Below, in pieces: positions 18,430 to 27,001 of a stretch of DNA of 64,000 bases. The stretch lies in NCBI GenBank assembly GCA_963797765.1, contig CAWCQU010000003.1, positions 1,798,001 to 1,862,000 of the forward strand. The letters are read 5' to 3'. A program made the translations under genes and the position numbers. Within the stretch, counting starts at the first letter, position 1, and each line of letters opens with the position of its first letter. The notes beneath the pieces were generated by a model, which saw only the letters and a program-made list of their open reading frames with translations, was not told the DNA's origin and did not search any database. This DNA is from JBGPTK01 sp963797765 (GTDB lineage Bacteria; Acidobacteriota; Terriglobia; Acidiferrales; UBA7541).

Positions 18430-19677
18430 TTACTCAATCTCCCGCACTTGCTTCTGGAATGAAGCTCCGGCGGCAGCCAGCACCATGAGTCCTCCAGCGA
18501 GCAGAAACATGAGCTTCAAGCTCAACGCAACCAAGAATCCTGCAATCGCCAGGGAGATGGGCGTTATTCCGAAGGAGGCAAGCATGAGCACGCTCGCAAC
18601 TCGCCCGCGCACCGCGACGTCGATCCGCTGCATGATCCAGGCGCTGATGTGGATGTTGATCATCCCCGCGGCTATGCCCATGACCAGCAGCACGCCGGCG
18701 ATGCTCCACACTTTCCCCAGCAGGCCGATGGATCCCAGGCAGACACCCAACGCCAACGACACCAGAAGAATCATCACGCCGCGCCGGCGAATCTTCCAGA
18801 CGCCGGCCAGTAGCGCGCCTAGCAAACAGCCCGCGGCAACCGCCGACATCACAACGCCGTACACGGCTGGCGAACCGAAGGTTGTCTTACTCAAGTACGC
18901 CAGACCAATCGAAACCGGTCCGGCAATGCAGAAGTTTAGGATCATCACCAACATCATCAGCGAGCGCAGTGGCACGTCTTTTCCTACGTAGGCGATTCCT
19001 TCCGCGATCGAGTGCAGCATCGGTTTCCGGGCAGTCTGAGACTTGGGCGGATCCGGTAGCTTCCACAGCGCGCCAATGATAAACAGAAAGCTGATTGCGT
19101 CCAGGAAGAAGGCCCAGGCAACACCCAGCGTTTTGATCACAAACCCTGCTGGAACCGGTCCAACAATGGTGGTCACCTGCGCCGTGCTCTGGCTGACCGA
19201 CGATGCCGCGACCATTTGTTCGCGCTTCACCAGCGAGGGCATGTAGGCCGATTGCGCGGGAACGGCAAATGCATCGGCCACTCCGAAAGCAAACGCCAGA
19301 GCGTACAGCTCCCAGGTTCGCAAAATGCGAAGCCAGACTAAAACGCCAATTACCGTGACGCAGAGGGTGCGCGCCGTGGCCGTAGCCATCATGATCCTGC
19401 GCGCGGACATACGGTCACTGACGGCGCCACCTACAAGCATGAGAACAGCACGCGGAATAGCGCCTGCCATCATGATTGCGCCCATGGCCACCGCGGAGCC
19501 TGTCTGCTCCAAAACGAGCCACGGCAAGGCCACGAAATAAAACTGGTCGCCCAGCAGTGAAATGGTTCCGCCGGTCAGCCAGAGGCGATAATCCGGGTTG
19601 CGAAGCGGGTGCACGACGGTTGAAGCGGAAGTGGTTTCAGCGGGAACGGACGCGTTGGTGACGGTTGCAGTGGCCAT
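18430..19677 (-). CDS. MFS transporter (enterobactin/multidrug exporter type)
   Basis: This 415-residue major-facilitator protein has twelve hydrophobic spans and the loop-2 motif as GGAVSDRMSARRIM. It resembles the MFS_3 (EntS-like) exporters: LWLTGGTISLLGDQFYFVALPWLV at the start and LASFGITPISLAIAGFLVA near the end. The ATG at 19677 is chosen because TGAGGAG lies eight bases upstream; a longer frame to 19830 would cover the promoter. It is divergent from the tetR gene, which probably represses it. The substrate is unknown, with drug or metabolite efflux likely. Confidence 0.9.
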   Translation of the reverse strand: MATATVTNASVPAETTSASTVVHPLRNPDYRLWLTGGTISLLGDQFYFVALPWLVLEQTGSAVAMGAIMMAGAIPRAVLMLVGGAVSDRMSARRIMMATATARTLCVTVIGVLVWLRILRTWELYALAFAFGVADAFAVPAQSAYMPSLVKREQMVAASSVSQSTAQVTTIVGPVPAGFVIKTLGVAWAFFLDAISFLFIIGALWKLPDPPKSQTARKPMLHSIAEGIAYVGKDVPLRSLMMLVMILNFCIAGPVSIGLAYLSKTTFGSPAVYGVVMSAVAAGCLLGALLAGVWKIRRRGVMILLVSLALGVCLGSIGLLGKVWSIAGVLLVMGIAAGMINIHISAWIMQRIDVAVRGRVASVLMLASFGITPISLAIAGFLVALSLKLMFLLAGGLMVLAAAGASFQKQVREIE

Positions 19678-19750
19678 AAACAGTCTCCTCAGTACTTTTG
19701 TGGGCGGGGAAAGCCAGTAAGCATCTGGCGGGCGCTCCACCGTCGCTATA

Positions 19751-19791
19751 TGTAAATGTATATTTACATTTACATTCGTGTCAAGTATTAT
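19751..19791. promoter_or_regulatory. Overlapping divergent promoters with palindromic operator (MFS/tetR)
   Basis: A palindrome with perfect 7-base arms, TGTAAAT-N4-ATTTACA, occupies 19751-19768, and a further half-site-like ATTTACATT follows. On the minus strand TTGACA (19779-19784) and TATACA (19757-19762), spaced 16, drive the MFS gene. On the plus strand TTTACA (19763-19768) and TATTAT (19786-19791), spaced 17, drive tetR. The operator covers the MFS -10 and the tetR -35, so one bound dimer could block both genes, as in classical TetR control. Confidence 0.7.
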
Positions 19792-19819
19792 TTTGCCGAG
19801 CTTGATATAAAGGTAGGCC

Positions 19820-20489
19820 ATGGCCAACAAGACACTCGCTCCTCAACAAGCCCGCAGCCGGGAATCGATGCGTAAGTTGTTGAAGGCCGCCGCGGAAGTC
19901 CTCGGACAGCATGGACTTGAGGGCGCCACCATTCCGCGCATCGCCCAGCACGCGGGATTGACGCCGGGGCCATCTATCGCCGTTTCCCTGACAAGGACGC
20001 GCTGCTAGAAACGGTGATCATCGGCATCATGGAACGTAATGACGAAAGGCTGCGCATGATGCTCACGCCGGCCATGGCGCGCCAGATTCCGCTGCCCGTG
20101 TTTGCCGAGCAGCTCATCAACAACATGCTGGTCAGCTACCGCGCCAATGCTGGACTGTTGCGCGCCCTCCGCCAGTTCGCGCAGGGGCGCGATCACACGT
20201 CGTTTTACAGGAAAATTACCAAGTTGGAGATGCGCACCTACCAGTACCTGGTTGACTTGTTCTTGTTACATCGCAAGGAGATCAAACATCCCGACCCGCA
20301 AATGGCGGTATCATTTGCGCTGATGATGCTAATCGGCGCTTGATAGAACTGATTTTCGTGGATCATGATATGCAGAACTGGCAGGCCGTGATTCCAAGAG
20401 ACGACCAGTCACTTAAGAGAGAGCTCCTGCGCTCATTTCTGCGCTACTTGGGCATCGAGCATAAGAATGACGGAACGCCGTACCAATAG
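19820..20489 (+). pseudogene. TetR-family regulator, broken by two one-base frameshifts
   Basis: The ATG at 19820 opens a TetR helix-turn-helix domain (RSRESMRKLLKAAAEVLGQHG, IPRIAQHAGLTPG). The frame breaks at the G4 run 19966-19969: one added G restores GAIYRRFPDKDALLETVI. It breaks again at 20340-20341, where one added T restores GALIELIFVDHDMQNWQ and a natural ending SFLRYLGIEHK with stop at 20489. The restored protein is ~222 residues, normal for TetR. As written the protein would be truncated after its DNA-binding domain. Either the gene is decaying or two bases were lost in sequencing. It is divergent from the MFS exporter. Confidence 0.85.
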
Positions 20490-20891
20490 TTACAATCCGC
20501 CTCCCGCTCGCCGTGCCCCCCTCCCATTTCGATTTAAACCACTACACGGCAATTTCCGGTTCGTCGGTGACTCGGAAACTGGCCCACTACCCCCGTTTTT
20601 CTTTTTCGCTTGACTTTCGCTTTTTGTTCGCCTATGCTCGCCAACGGTAGGAAAAGGGAAGGCGGGCGAGGGTCGGTCCCATTGTCCTTTTTGGACTCTC
20701 ACGGGCCGCCCCTCCCCGCCGGAATTCCGCGGCGTCGGCGCCAAAAAGCCAGTCATGGCGCAGCCCTCGCTCCTATAGGGGCGCTGCTTATTTACAATGA
20801 GTTTCGAAGGGCTGTGCACTTTCTGCACCCCGATGCCTTTCATCGGGGCGCCCGCTCTTGGGGTAAATGTAATTTTTAACAGATTGCTGCC
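20490..20891. other. Gene-free stretch before dinB with element-like motif and hairpin
   Basis: No gene is supported here. The copy of the GGAAACTGGCCCACTACCCCCG motif lies at 20571-20610 in the same orientation as the one at 18222. A perfect 8-base hairpin, CCCCGATG-CCTTT-CATCGGGG, lies at 20828-20848, 44-64 bases before the dinB ATG. No LexA-type box could be identified with confidence. Confidence 0.5.
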
Positions 20892-22106
20892 ATGGATGAA
20901 CGCTCGCCAAAAATCGTGCACGTAGACGTTGACGCGTTTTTTGCTTCGGTCGAGCAGGTGCTCGATCCGCGCCTGCGCGGCAAGCCGGTGCTCGTCGGCC
21001 GCGGCGTGGTGGCTTCAGCGAGTTACGAAGCGAAGGCGCGCGGCGTGCGCACGGCCATGACGTTTCGGCGCGCGCGCGAAATCTGCCCGCAGGCCATCGT
21101 CGTTCCCGGACAATACGAGCACTATGCCGATTACGCCGAGCGCGTCCGGAAAATTCTGGAATCGTTCACGCCCGCGGTGGAAACCGCCGCGCTCGATGAT
21201 TTTTATCTCGACTTCACGGGGACTGCCCGGCTTTATCCGGATTTTCCCGGAATACTCCGGCAATTGCAGGAACGCGTGTTCGCGGAAACCGGCCTGGGCG
21301 TTTCCGTGGGTGCCGCCACGTCGAAACTAGTGGCGTCGGTGGCGTCTCGCTTGATTCGCCCGCTCGGTTTTCGGATCGTTCCGCCGGGAACCGAAAAAGA
21401 ATTTCTCGCGCCGCTACCGGTGGAAAAACTGCACGGCATCGGCCACGTCCATGCCTCGACGTTGCGCGAGCGCGGCATCGAAACCATCGGCCAGTTGCGC
21501 GAAGTGCCGGTGGAAGCGCTGGTAGCCACGTTCGGCCATGTGATCGGCTATCAACTGTGGGAGCGCGCTCGCGGGCAGGATCCGCGATTGGTGGCGGCGC
21601 TGCCCGAACCGAAATCGATTTCGCGCGAAACCACCATCGAGGGCGGCACGATTGACCTGGAATTTCTCGCCGCCCTGGTGGAATACCTCTCCGAGCGCAT
21701 CGGCTCCACTTTGCGTGCCCATGAACGCCAGGCGCGCACGCTCGCGCTGCGATTGCGCTATACCGATTCGTTTTCCGCGGGCCGCGCGCTGAAGCTTGAT
21801 CCGCCGGCCAACGATGAAAAAGCGCTGCTGGCCGCCGCGATGGAATTGTTCCACGAACTTTTCACCCGCCGCGTGGCGCTGCGCTGGGTGGGTTTGCAGG
21901 TGACGAATCTGGAGCCCGAGCAGCGCCAGAACGAATTATTCGACCGCCGCGCCAACCGCCGCTGGTATCTGAATCGCGGTGTGGACGCGGTCCGCGGCCG
22001 CTTCGGCTGGAACGCCGTCTTTTACGGCAAAGGACTCGAATTGCGCGAGCACTACGCCACCAAGCCCACCGGCCTGGTGCTCTCAACGCCCTGTTTATCG
22101 CGCTGA
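20892..22106 (+). CDS. dinB: Y-family DNA polymerase (DinB/Pol IV-like) with D-D active site
   Basis: This is a 404-residue translesion polymerase. Palm and fingers residues are clear: VDVDAFFASVE (metal ligand Asp12, steric gate Phe17), VASASYEAKARGVRTAM and SVGAATSKLVASVAS. A helix-hairpin-helix (LHGIGHVHASTLRERGI) and a little-finger domain (LRLRYTDSF) follow. A possible beta-clamp-binding pentapeptide QNELF is at residues ~346-350. The catalytic pair, normally Ser-Ile-Asp-Glu, reads Ala-Leu-Asp102-Asp103, so the usual Glu is Asp. It is followed by dnaE2, suggesting a joint role in mutagenic lesion bypass. It could equally be labelled ImuB-like by context, but its length and complete active site favour Pol IV. 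Confidence 0.92.
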   Translation: MDERSPKIVHVDVDAFFASVEQVLDPRLRGKPVLVGRGVVASASYEAKARGVRTAMTFRRAREICPQAIVVPGQYEHYADYAERVRKILESFTPAVETAALDDFYLDFTGTARLYPDFPGILRQLQERVFAETGLGVSVGAATSKLVASVASRLIRPLGFRIVPPGTEKEFLAPLPVEKLHGIGHVHASTLRERGIETIGQLREVPVEALVATFGHVIGYQLWERARGQDPRLVAALPEPKSISRETTIEGGTIDLEFLAALVEYLSERIGSTLRAHERQARTLALRLRYTDSFSAGRALKLDPPANDEKALLAAAMELFHELFTRRVALRWVGLQVTNLEPEQRQNELFDRRANRRWYLNRGVDAVRGRFGWNAVFYGKGLELREHYATKPTGLVLSTPCLSR

Positions 22107-22276
22107 AGAATTTTGCGGCCCTGGATTTTGCAGGGTGCGGCTTTCACGATGTTTGCTTCCCGAAGAACTTTGCCGGGAAGCGTACCGTTGTCACTGAATG
22201 ACGGCCAAACACTAACCTCAGCCTCCATTCCCCTTTCCTGCCGGCTGTCGGCTTTTCATTTTCAATTGTGGAGTAT

Positions 22277-22319
22277 GCCGGCCTTCCCGATTAAGCCCAT
22301 CGAGACAAAGAAGGCCGGC
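22277..22319 (+). promoter_or_regulatory. 10-base-stem hairpin in the dnaE2 leader
   Basis: GCCGGCCTTC (22277-22286) pairs perfectly with GAAGGCCGGC (22310-22319) around a 23-base loop, ending 13 bases before the dnaE2 ATG. No T-run follows, so it is not a standard terminator. It could modulate translation of dnaE2 or messenger stability. Confidence 0.4.
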
Positions 22320-22332
22320 GCCAGCAGGTGCG

Positions 22333-25300
22333 ATGTTCATTCATCTTCATTGTCACAGCCACTATTCGTTCTTGCGCGCGGTGCCCGCGCCGCACGAACT
22401 GATTGCGGCTGCGTCCGGGCAACACATGCCCGCGGTGGCGCTCACCGATACGGGCGGACTTTACGCTGCTGTTCCCTTCTATCAATCCGCGCGCGAAGCC
22501 GGCGTGAAACCGATCCTCGGCGCCACAATCGAACTCGAAACGGCAAACGCGAAAACAAAAAAGGAACCTGGCGAACCGCTACCAAAAGCCGGGGAAGAAA
22601 TCCTTCTGCTGGCGGCGGATCGTCGAGGCTACAGCAATCTTTGCAAGCTGGTGACGCAATACCAACTTGGCGAAAAGCCAATCACATTCGAATCGTTGAA
22701 CGAGCGCCGCGATGGGTTGATTGCGCTATATGCGCCGGATGCCCGCAAAGGCAAGGCAGACCGCGCCTCTGCAAAATCAAATGACAAGGACCCGAACGAT
22801 CTTGAGCACAGCGCGCGGCTGAAAGAAATGTTTGGCGACGCGTTTTATCTGGAAGCGCATCACTTCCCGGCCAGCCAGCGCGGAAACTTGCGCCGCGCGC
22901 TCGAACTGAACCGCGCACTCAATGTGCCCATCGTCGCGACGAATACAGTCCACTTCGTGCGCCCGGAAGAATATTTGCACCATCGCGTCCTCAACGCGAT
23001 CCGCGCCAATTCCCTGCTCACGAAAGTTGCGCCGCCGGAGATCGCCGACGCCGAGGCCTATTTCAAATCCGCCGCGGAAATGCAACGCGCGTTTGCCGAT
23101 CATCCCGAAGCGCTGCGCGCCACGCTCGAAATCGCCGGTCGCATCCATCTCGAACTCGAACTCGGCAAGCTGATCTTCCCGGAATTTCCCGTGCCCGATG
23201 GCGAATCGCCGTTTTCCTATCTTTGGAAATTGTGTTTTGAAGGCGCGCGCAAGCGCTACCGTCCGTTGCGTCCCGAAGTGCTGGCGCGGCTCACCTACGA
23301 ACTCGAAATCATCAACCGGCTGCACCTGGCGCCGTACTTTCTGATCGTGTGGGACATCGTCGAGGAAGCCCATCGCCGCGGCATTCCGGCGGTGGCGCGC
23401 GGCTCGGCGGCCAGTTCGCTGGTCACCTACTGCCTGGGCATTTCGCGTATCTGCCCGTTGCGCTGGGATCTTTATTTCGAGCGGTTCCTGAACGAGCAGC
23501 GCGGCGATTGCCCGGATATCGACATCGACATTTGCGGTGCGCGCCGCGACGAACTTCTCAACTACGTTTACCAGCGCTGGGGCGAGAAACACGTGGCGAT
23601 GATTTCGAGTTTTATCACCATGCACGCGCGGCTGGCGGTGCGCGAAGTGGCCAAAGTTTTCGGCCTTTCGCCCGGCGAAGTAAATCATTTCACGCGGCGA
23701 TTGCCGCACCGGCCGGTGCGCGAAATTCTGGAAGCGATTCGCATGCTGCCCGAATGCCGCAATTTGCCGGCAAACGAAGAGCCGTGGAAAACAATTCTCG
23801 CCGTCGCGATGCGGCTGGATGATTTTCCGCGGCATCTGGGCATCCACCCGTGCGGAACGGTGATTGCCGCGCAACCGCTCACGGAACTTGTGCCGCTCGA
23901 GCGCGCCACGAAAGGCATCATCGTCACCCAAGCCGACATGAATGGAATCGAGGCCATGGGCTTGATCAAGATGGACCTGCTCGGCCAGCGCGGCCTGACG
24001 ACGATGTCGCTCGCGCTGCGCTATATCGAACAGGCCACCGGCGCGGCAATCGATTTCGACGCCATCCCCGAAAACGATCCCGCCACCTGCGCGATGACGG
24101 CCGCCGGGCGCACCATGGGTATTTTTCAAATTGAATCGCCGGGCCTGCGCAACCTGCTGCGCGCCCTGAAAGCGCAAACACTCGAGGAGCTTTGCCTGGC
24201 GATCGCGATTATTCGCCCCGGCGCATCCGAATACGGCGCGAAGGAAACATTTTTGCGGCGGCTGCGCGGGCAGGAACCGGTCAGCTATGCGCATCAGAAC
24301 CTCGAGCCAATTTTGCGCGAATCGCTGGGCGTGTGCGTCTACCAGGAGCAAGTGATGCAGATCGCGCAGGCGGTGGGCTCGCTCACGCTTGCGGAATCGG
24401 ATCTGGTGCGCCGCGCCAAGGCAAAATTCGCGGATTCACGCGAGCGCGAGCGGCTGCGCGCGAAATTCCTGAAGGCGGCGGCGCTGCTGAAGCTGGAAGG
24501 CACCGCGCGCGAAGAAACCTGGCAAATGGTCGAGAAATTCGCCGGGTTCGCTTTTTGCAAAGCGCACTCGGCCACCTATGCCGATCTTGCGTATCGCATT
24601 GCGTATTTGAAGGCGCATCATCCGGCGGAATTTCTTGCGGCGATGTGCAGCTCCTACGCCGGGTTTTACCACGTCTCGGCCTATGTATCGGAAGCAAAAC
24701 GCTGGGGGATCGCCGTGCGGCTGCCCTCGGTGAATGTTTCGCGGCTCGAATATACCACTGAAGCAGCGGCACAAGCGCCGGCTCCGATTCCAACAAACCA
24801 GCCAGCCGCCGTCGCCGTCGCAGAATCCCCACGCGCGCTCCGCGTGGGGCTGATGCAGGTAAAGGGGCTGCGTGCGGAAACGATTCAGGTGATTCTCCGC
24901 CAACGGGAAGAGCATGGGAAGTTTTGTTCGCTGGAGAATTTTTTGCGGCGCGTTCCGGTAGAGCGTGATGAGATCGAATCGCTCATCAAATGCGGCGCGT
25001 TCGATGATTTCGGTGAAACACGTCCAGCGCTGCTCTGGCGGCTGAATTTATTGGGCGCTGTGCGCAAAAGCGATCCGGCGCCGGGCGCTCTGCTCTTCCC
25101 CGAAGCCCCCGCGCCTCAAACGATCGTTCACGCGCCATTACCCTACGCAAATTACACGCGCGAGCAGCGGCTCGCTTACGAGCAGGAAATTCTGGAAGTT
25201 TGCGTAAGCGGCCACGCCCTGGACCAGGCTGAGCGGAACGGAGAAATCTGGAGCACGGAACTAGAGGCGCATCGCGGCCGGCGCGTGCAACTTCTGGGCT

Positions 25301-25524
25301 GGGCCATCACCTTTCGCCACGTGGGAACAAAAGACTATCGCAACATGATGTTCGTCACACTCGAGGACCAACGGGGAATTTATGAAGCGGTTCTCTTCCC
25401 CGAAGCCTACGCGCGTTATGGCGGCCTGGTGTTTGAAACGCGGATGCTGCGCGTCACCGGACGCGTGGAGCAGGATGGGCAGATCAATTGCGACAAGATG
25501 GAAGCGGTGAGGAATACTCGATAG
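22333..25524 (+). CDS. dnaE2: Error-prone DNA polymerase III alpha subunit DnaE2
   Basis: This is a 1063-residue C-family polymerase of the DnaE2 type, used for mutagenic repair synthesis. The PHP domain opens at HLHCHSHYSFLRA (residues 4-16); the catalytic aspartates lie in PDIDIDICG near residue 396. The KMDLLGQRGLTTM and GIFQIESPGLRNLLR motifs of the palm and the FCKAHSATYADLAYRIAYLKAHH segment follow, with a C-terminal HhH and OB domain (LLGWAITFRHVGTKDYRNMMFVTLED). Length and OB ending fit DnaE2, not replicative DnaE1 (~1160+). Usually it works with ImuA and ImuB; here a DinB-like polymerase precedes it instead. Confidence 0.95.
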   Translation: MFIHLHCHSHYSFLRAVPAPHELIAAASGQHMPAVALTDTGGLYAAVPFYQSAREAGVKPILGATIELETANAKTKKEPGEPLPKAGEEILLLAADRRGYSNLCKLVTQYQLGEKPITFESLNERRDGLIALYAPDARKGKADRASAKSNDKDPNDLEHSARLKEMFGDAFYLEAHHFPASQRGNLRRALELNRALNVPIVATNTVHFVRPEEYLHHRVLNAIRANSLLTKVAPPEIADAEAYFKSAAEMQRAFADHPEALRATLEIAGRIHLELELGKLIFPEFPVPDGESPFSYLWKLCFEGARKRYRPLRPEVLARLTYELEIINRLHLAPYFLIVWDIVEEAHRRGIPAVARGSAASSLVTYCLGISRICPLRWDLYFERFLNEQRGDCPDIDIDICGARRDELLNYVYQRWGEKHVAMISSFITMHARLAVREVAKVFGLSPGEVNHFTRRLPHRPVREILEAIRMLPECRNLPANEEPWKTILAVAMRLDDFPRHLGIHPCGTVIAAQPLTELVPLERATKGIIVTQADMNGIEAMGLIKMDLLGQRGLTTMSLALRYIEQATGAAIDFDAIPENDPATCAMTAAGRTMGIFQIESPGLRNLLRALKAQTLEELCLAIAIIRPGASEYGAKETFLRRLRGQEPVSYAHQNLEPILRESLGVCVYQEQVMQIAQAVGSLTLAESDLVRRAKAKFADSRERERLRAKFLKAAALLKLEGTAREETWQMVEKFAGFAFCKAHSATYADLAYRIAYLKAHHPAEFLAAMCSSYAGFYHVSAYVSEAKRWGIAVRLPSVNVSRLEYTTEAAAQAPAPIPTNQPAAVAVAESPRALRVGLMQVKGLRAETIQVILRQREEHGKFCSLENFLRRVPVERDEIESLIKCGAFDDFGETRPALLWRLNLLGAVRKSDPAPGALLFPEAPAPQTIVHAPLPYANYTREQRLAYEQEILEVCVSGHALDQAERNGEIWSTELEAHRGRRVQLLGWAITFRHVGTKDYRNMMFVTLEDQRGIYEAVLFPEAYARYGGLVFETRMLRVTGRVEQDGQINCDKMEAVRNTR

Positions 25525-25572
25525 GCGAGGAAACGCGAAACACGGAAAAAAGCCTGACAAGGGCAGCCACCC

Positions 25573-25881
25573 ATGATTCACACGCAGCCAAAGCAAAACG
25601 TGCCGGAGCCGGAGGAAGGCAAGCCCGTCTCTTCCGCCGAAGAATGGCTGGGACGAAATGCGAGCGGACGGCAAAGGCTGTGGGAGCGGCTGAATCCGCG
25701 GCATCGAAAAATGCTACGAATGCTGGGGCGAGCGCTGGTCCTGCGGCAGCGAAAGGGACATGTGCCGGAAACAGCTTGGGAAAAACTGGCGGCAGCGCTC
25801 GATGAACTCGAACGATTGGAGCGGCGAATCGAACAATTGTTAGCCGCGCTGGCAAGTCGGACACCGCCGGCGGGGGAATAA
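25573..25881 (+). CDS. Small hypothetical helical protein downstream of dnaE2
   Basis: A 102-residue, highly charged, mostly helical protein starts 48 bases after the dnaE2 stop on the same strand. The middle contains RLNPRHRKMLRMLGRALVLRQRKGHV, and the end forms a likely coiled coil (LAAALDELERLERRIEQLLAAL). No family is recognised. The spacing permits cotranscription with dnaE2. Whether it takes part in translesion synthesis is unknown. Confidence 0.6.
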   Translation: MIHTQPKQNVPEPEEGKPVSSAEEWLGRNASGRQRLWERLNPRHRKMLRMLGRALVLRQRKGHVPETAWEKLAAALDELERLERRIEQLLAALASRTPPAGE

Positions 25882-25918
25882 TTGCGGCAGTGATACAGCT
25901 TTTGTCATAATTTCACGC

Positions 25919-26968
25919 ATGAAGCGCCTTCACCTGCTCGCGTTAGCGCTGGCGTTTGCCACGGTGGTCTGCGGCACGCGCGCGGACGAACTGCGCTTGA
26001 AGGACGGGTCGAAGATCGTAGGCACCATCGTCGGGTTCGAGGAGAATTCGTTCAAGGTGCAGACCAGCTACGGCTTCGCGTTGGTCCGCAGGGATCAAAT
26101 CGTATCGATCACAGCCATCGCACCAGATAAAAAGCCGGCGTCGGAAAAGAAACCGGGAGCAGCGGAACCACCGGCAACGGAATCCGTCGCAACCGCGCCG
26201 CCCGGAGCAACCTTTCCCGCGGCCTCACCGGAACCTTCGAAATCACCTGTAAAGACGACTGAAAAGGCCGCGCCAGCAGCCGCCAAGACATCGAATGCCC
26301 CTCCTGCGAAGCCAACCGTCCCCGCAAAAGAAGTTGCGGCCAAGCAGCCTGCAAAAGCGCCGGCAGTCGTAGCGCAGAATGCGGCGAATGCTTCAAATGC
26401 TTCAAATGTTTCAAACGCGTCGGCCGCTCCGCCCGCAACGCCCGCGCCAGTGGCCGCACCCGCGCCTGTTCCGCCGAAACCTGCTCCCGAACCGCCGATG
26501 CGCGAAGAAGTGAACGGGAATGCCTATGCGAATCTGACGTATGGATTCCGGATGTACAAGCCGCCAGATTGGGAAGTAATCGCGGGTGCGCGCAAAATGC
26601 TGCCCGGAGCGATCACCGCGATGGGGACGAGTGACGAAAATACCTACCTGGTGATCGGACAGGAGCCAGCCGAGAAATCATTGGCTGGCCAAATGACGGC
26701 CACCGAGCAGCGGCTCCGCGAGGTGATGGAGAATTTTCGTCCCACTGCCGCCGAAAAACAAATTACCGTTTCCGGTTCGCCGGCAACGGAACGGCGCTTT
26801 CGCGGCAGCGTGGATGGCCGGGAATGGTCCGGCATCGTGGTCTTCATACCGCGCGGCGAAACGATGTTCACAATTTTTGGAATGACGCACGCCGACACCG
26901 ACTTGGTGCAGATTCAAGAAAATGTAATGAGCCGCGCGATTCACAGCCTGGAATTTACGAAGCAGTAG
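25919..26968 (+). CDS. Secreted hypothetical protein with Ala/Pro-rich linker
   Basis: This 349-residue protein has a signal peptide (cleavage near CGTRADE), a short beta-rich domain of ~45 residues (LRLKDGSKIVGTIVGFEENSF, like an SH3/LSM-style strand set), a low-complexity Ala/Pro/Lys linker of ~130 residues and a folded C-terminal domain of ~155 residues. That domain begins with YANLTYGFRMYKPPDWEV, reminiscent of PsbP-like lipoproteins. A periplasmic location is likely. The start has no strong ribosome-binding site. Confidence 0.75.
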   Translation: MKRLHLLALALAFATVVCGTRADELRLKDGSKIVGTIVGFEENSFKVQTSYGFALVRRDQIVSITAIAPDKKPASEKKPGAAEPPATESVATAPPGATFPAASPEPSKSPVKTTEKAAPAAAKTSNAPPAKPTVPAKEVAAKQPAKAPAVVAQNAANASNASNVSNASAAPPATPAPVAAPAPVPPKPAPEPPMREEVNGNAYANLTYGFRMYKPPDWEVIAGARKMLPGAITAMGTSDENTYLVIGQEPAEKSLAGQMTATEQRLREVMENFRPTAAEKQITVSGSPATERRFRGSVDGREWSGIVVFIPRGETMFTIFGMTHADTDLVQIQENVMSRAIHSLEFTKQ

Positions 26969-27001
26969 CCTGCGGAACGCCTGCCTGCGCGACCGGCAAA
27001 A

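Noticed and set aside
20610..20879. 89-codon open frame before dinB
   Set aside because: It covers element-like and hairpin DNA and has no protein-like pattern.
20611..20880. LexA/SOS box upstream of dinB
   Set aside because: No convincing match to a known LexA operator was seen, and the acidobacterial consensus is not certain.
22777..24351. 524-codon open frame on the minus strand inside dnaE2
   Set aside because: It lies antisense to a well-conserved gene, has no family motif and arises from codon bias in GC-rich DNA.
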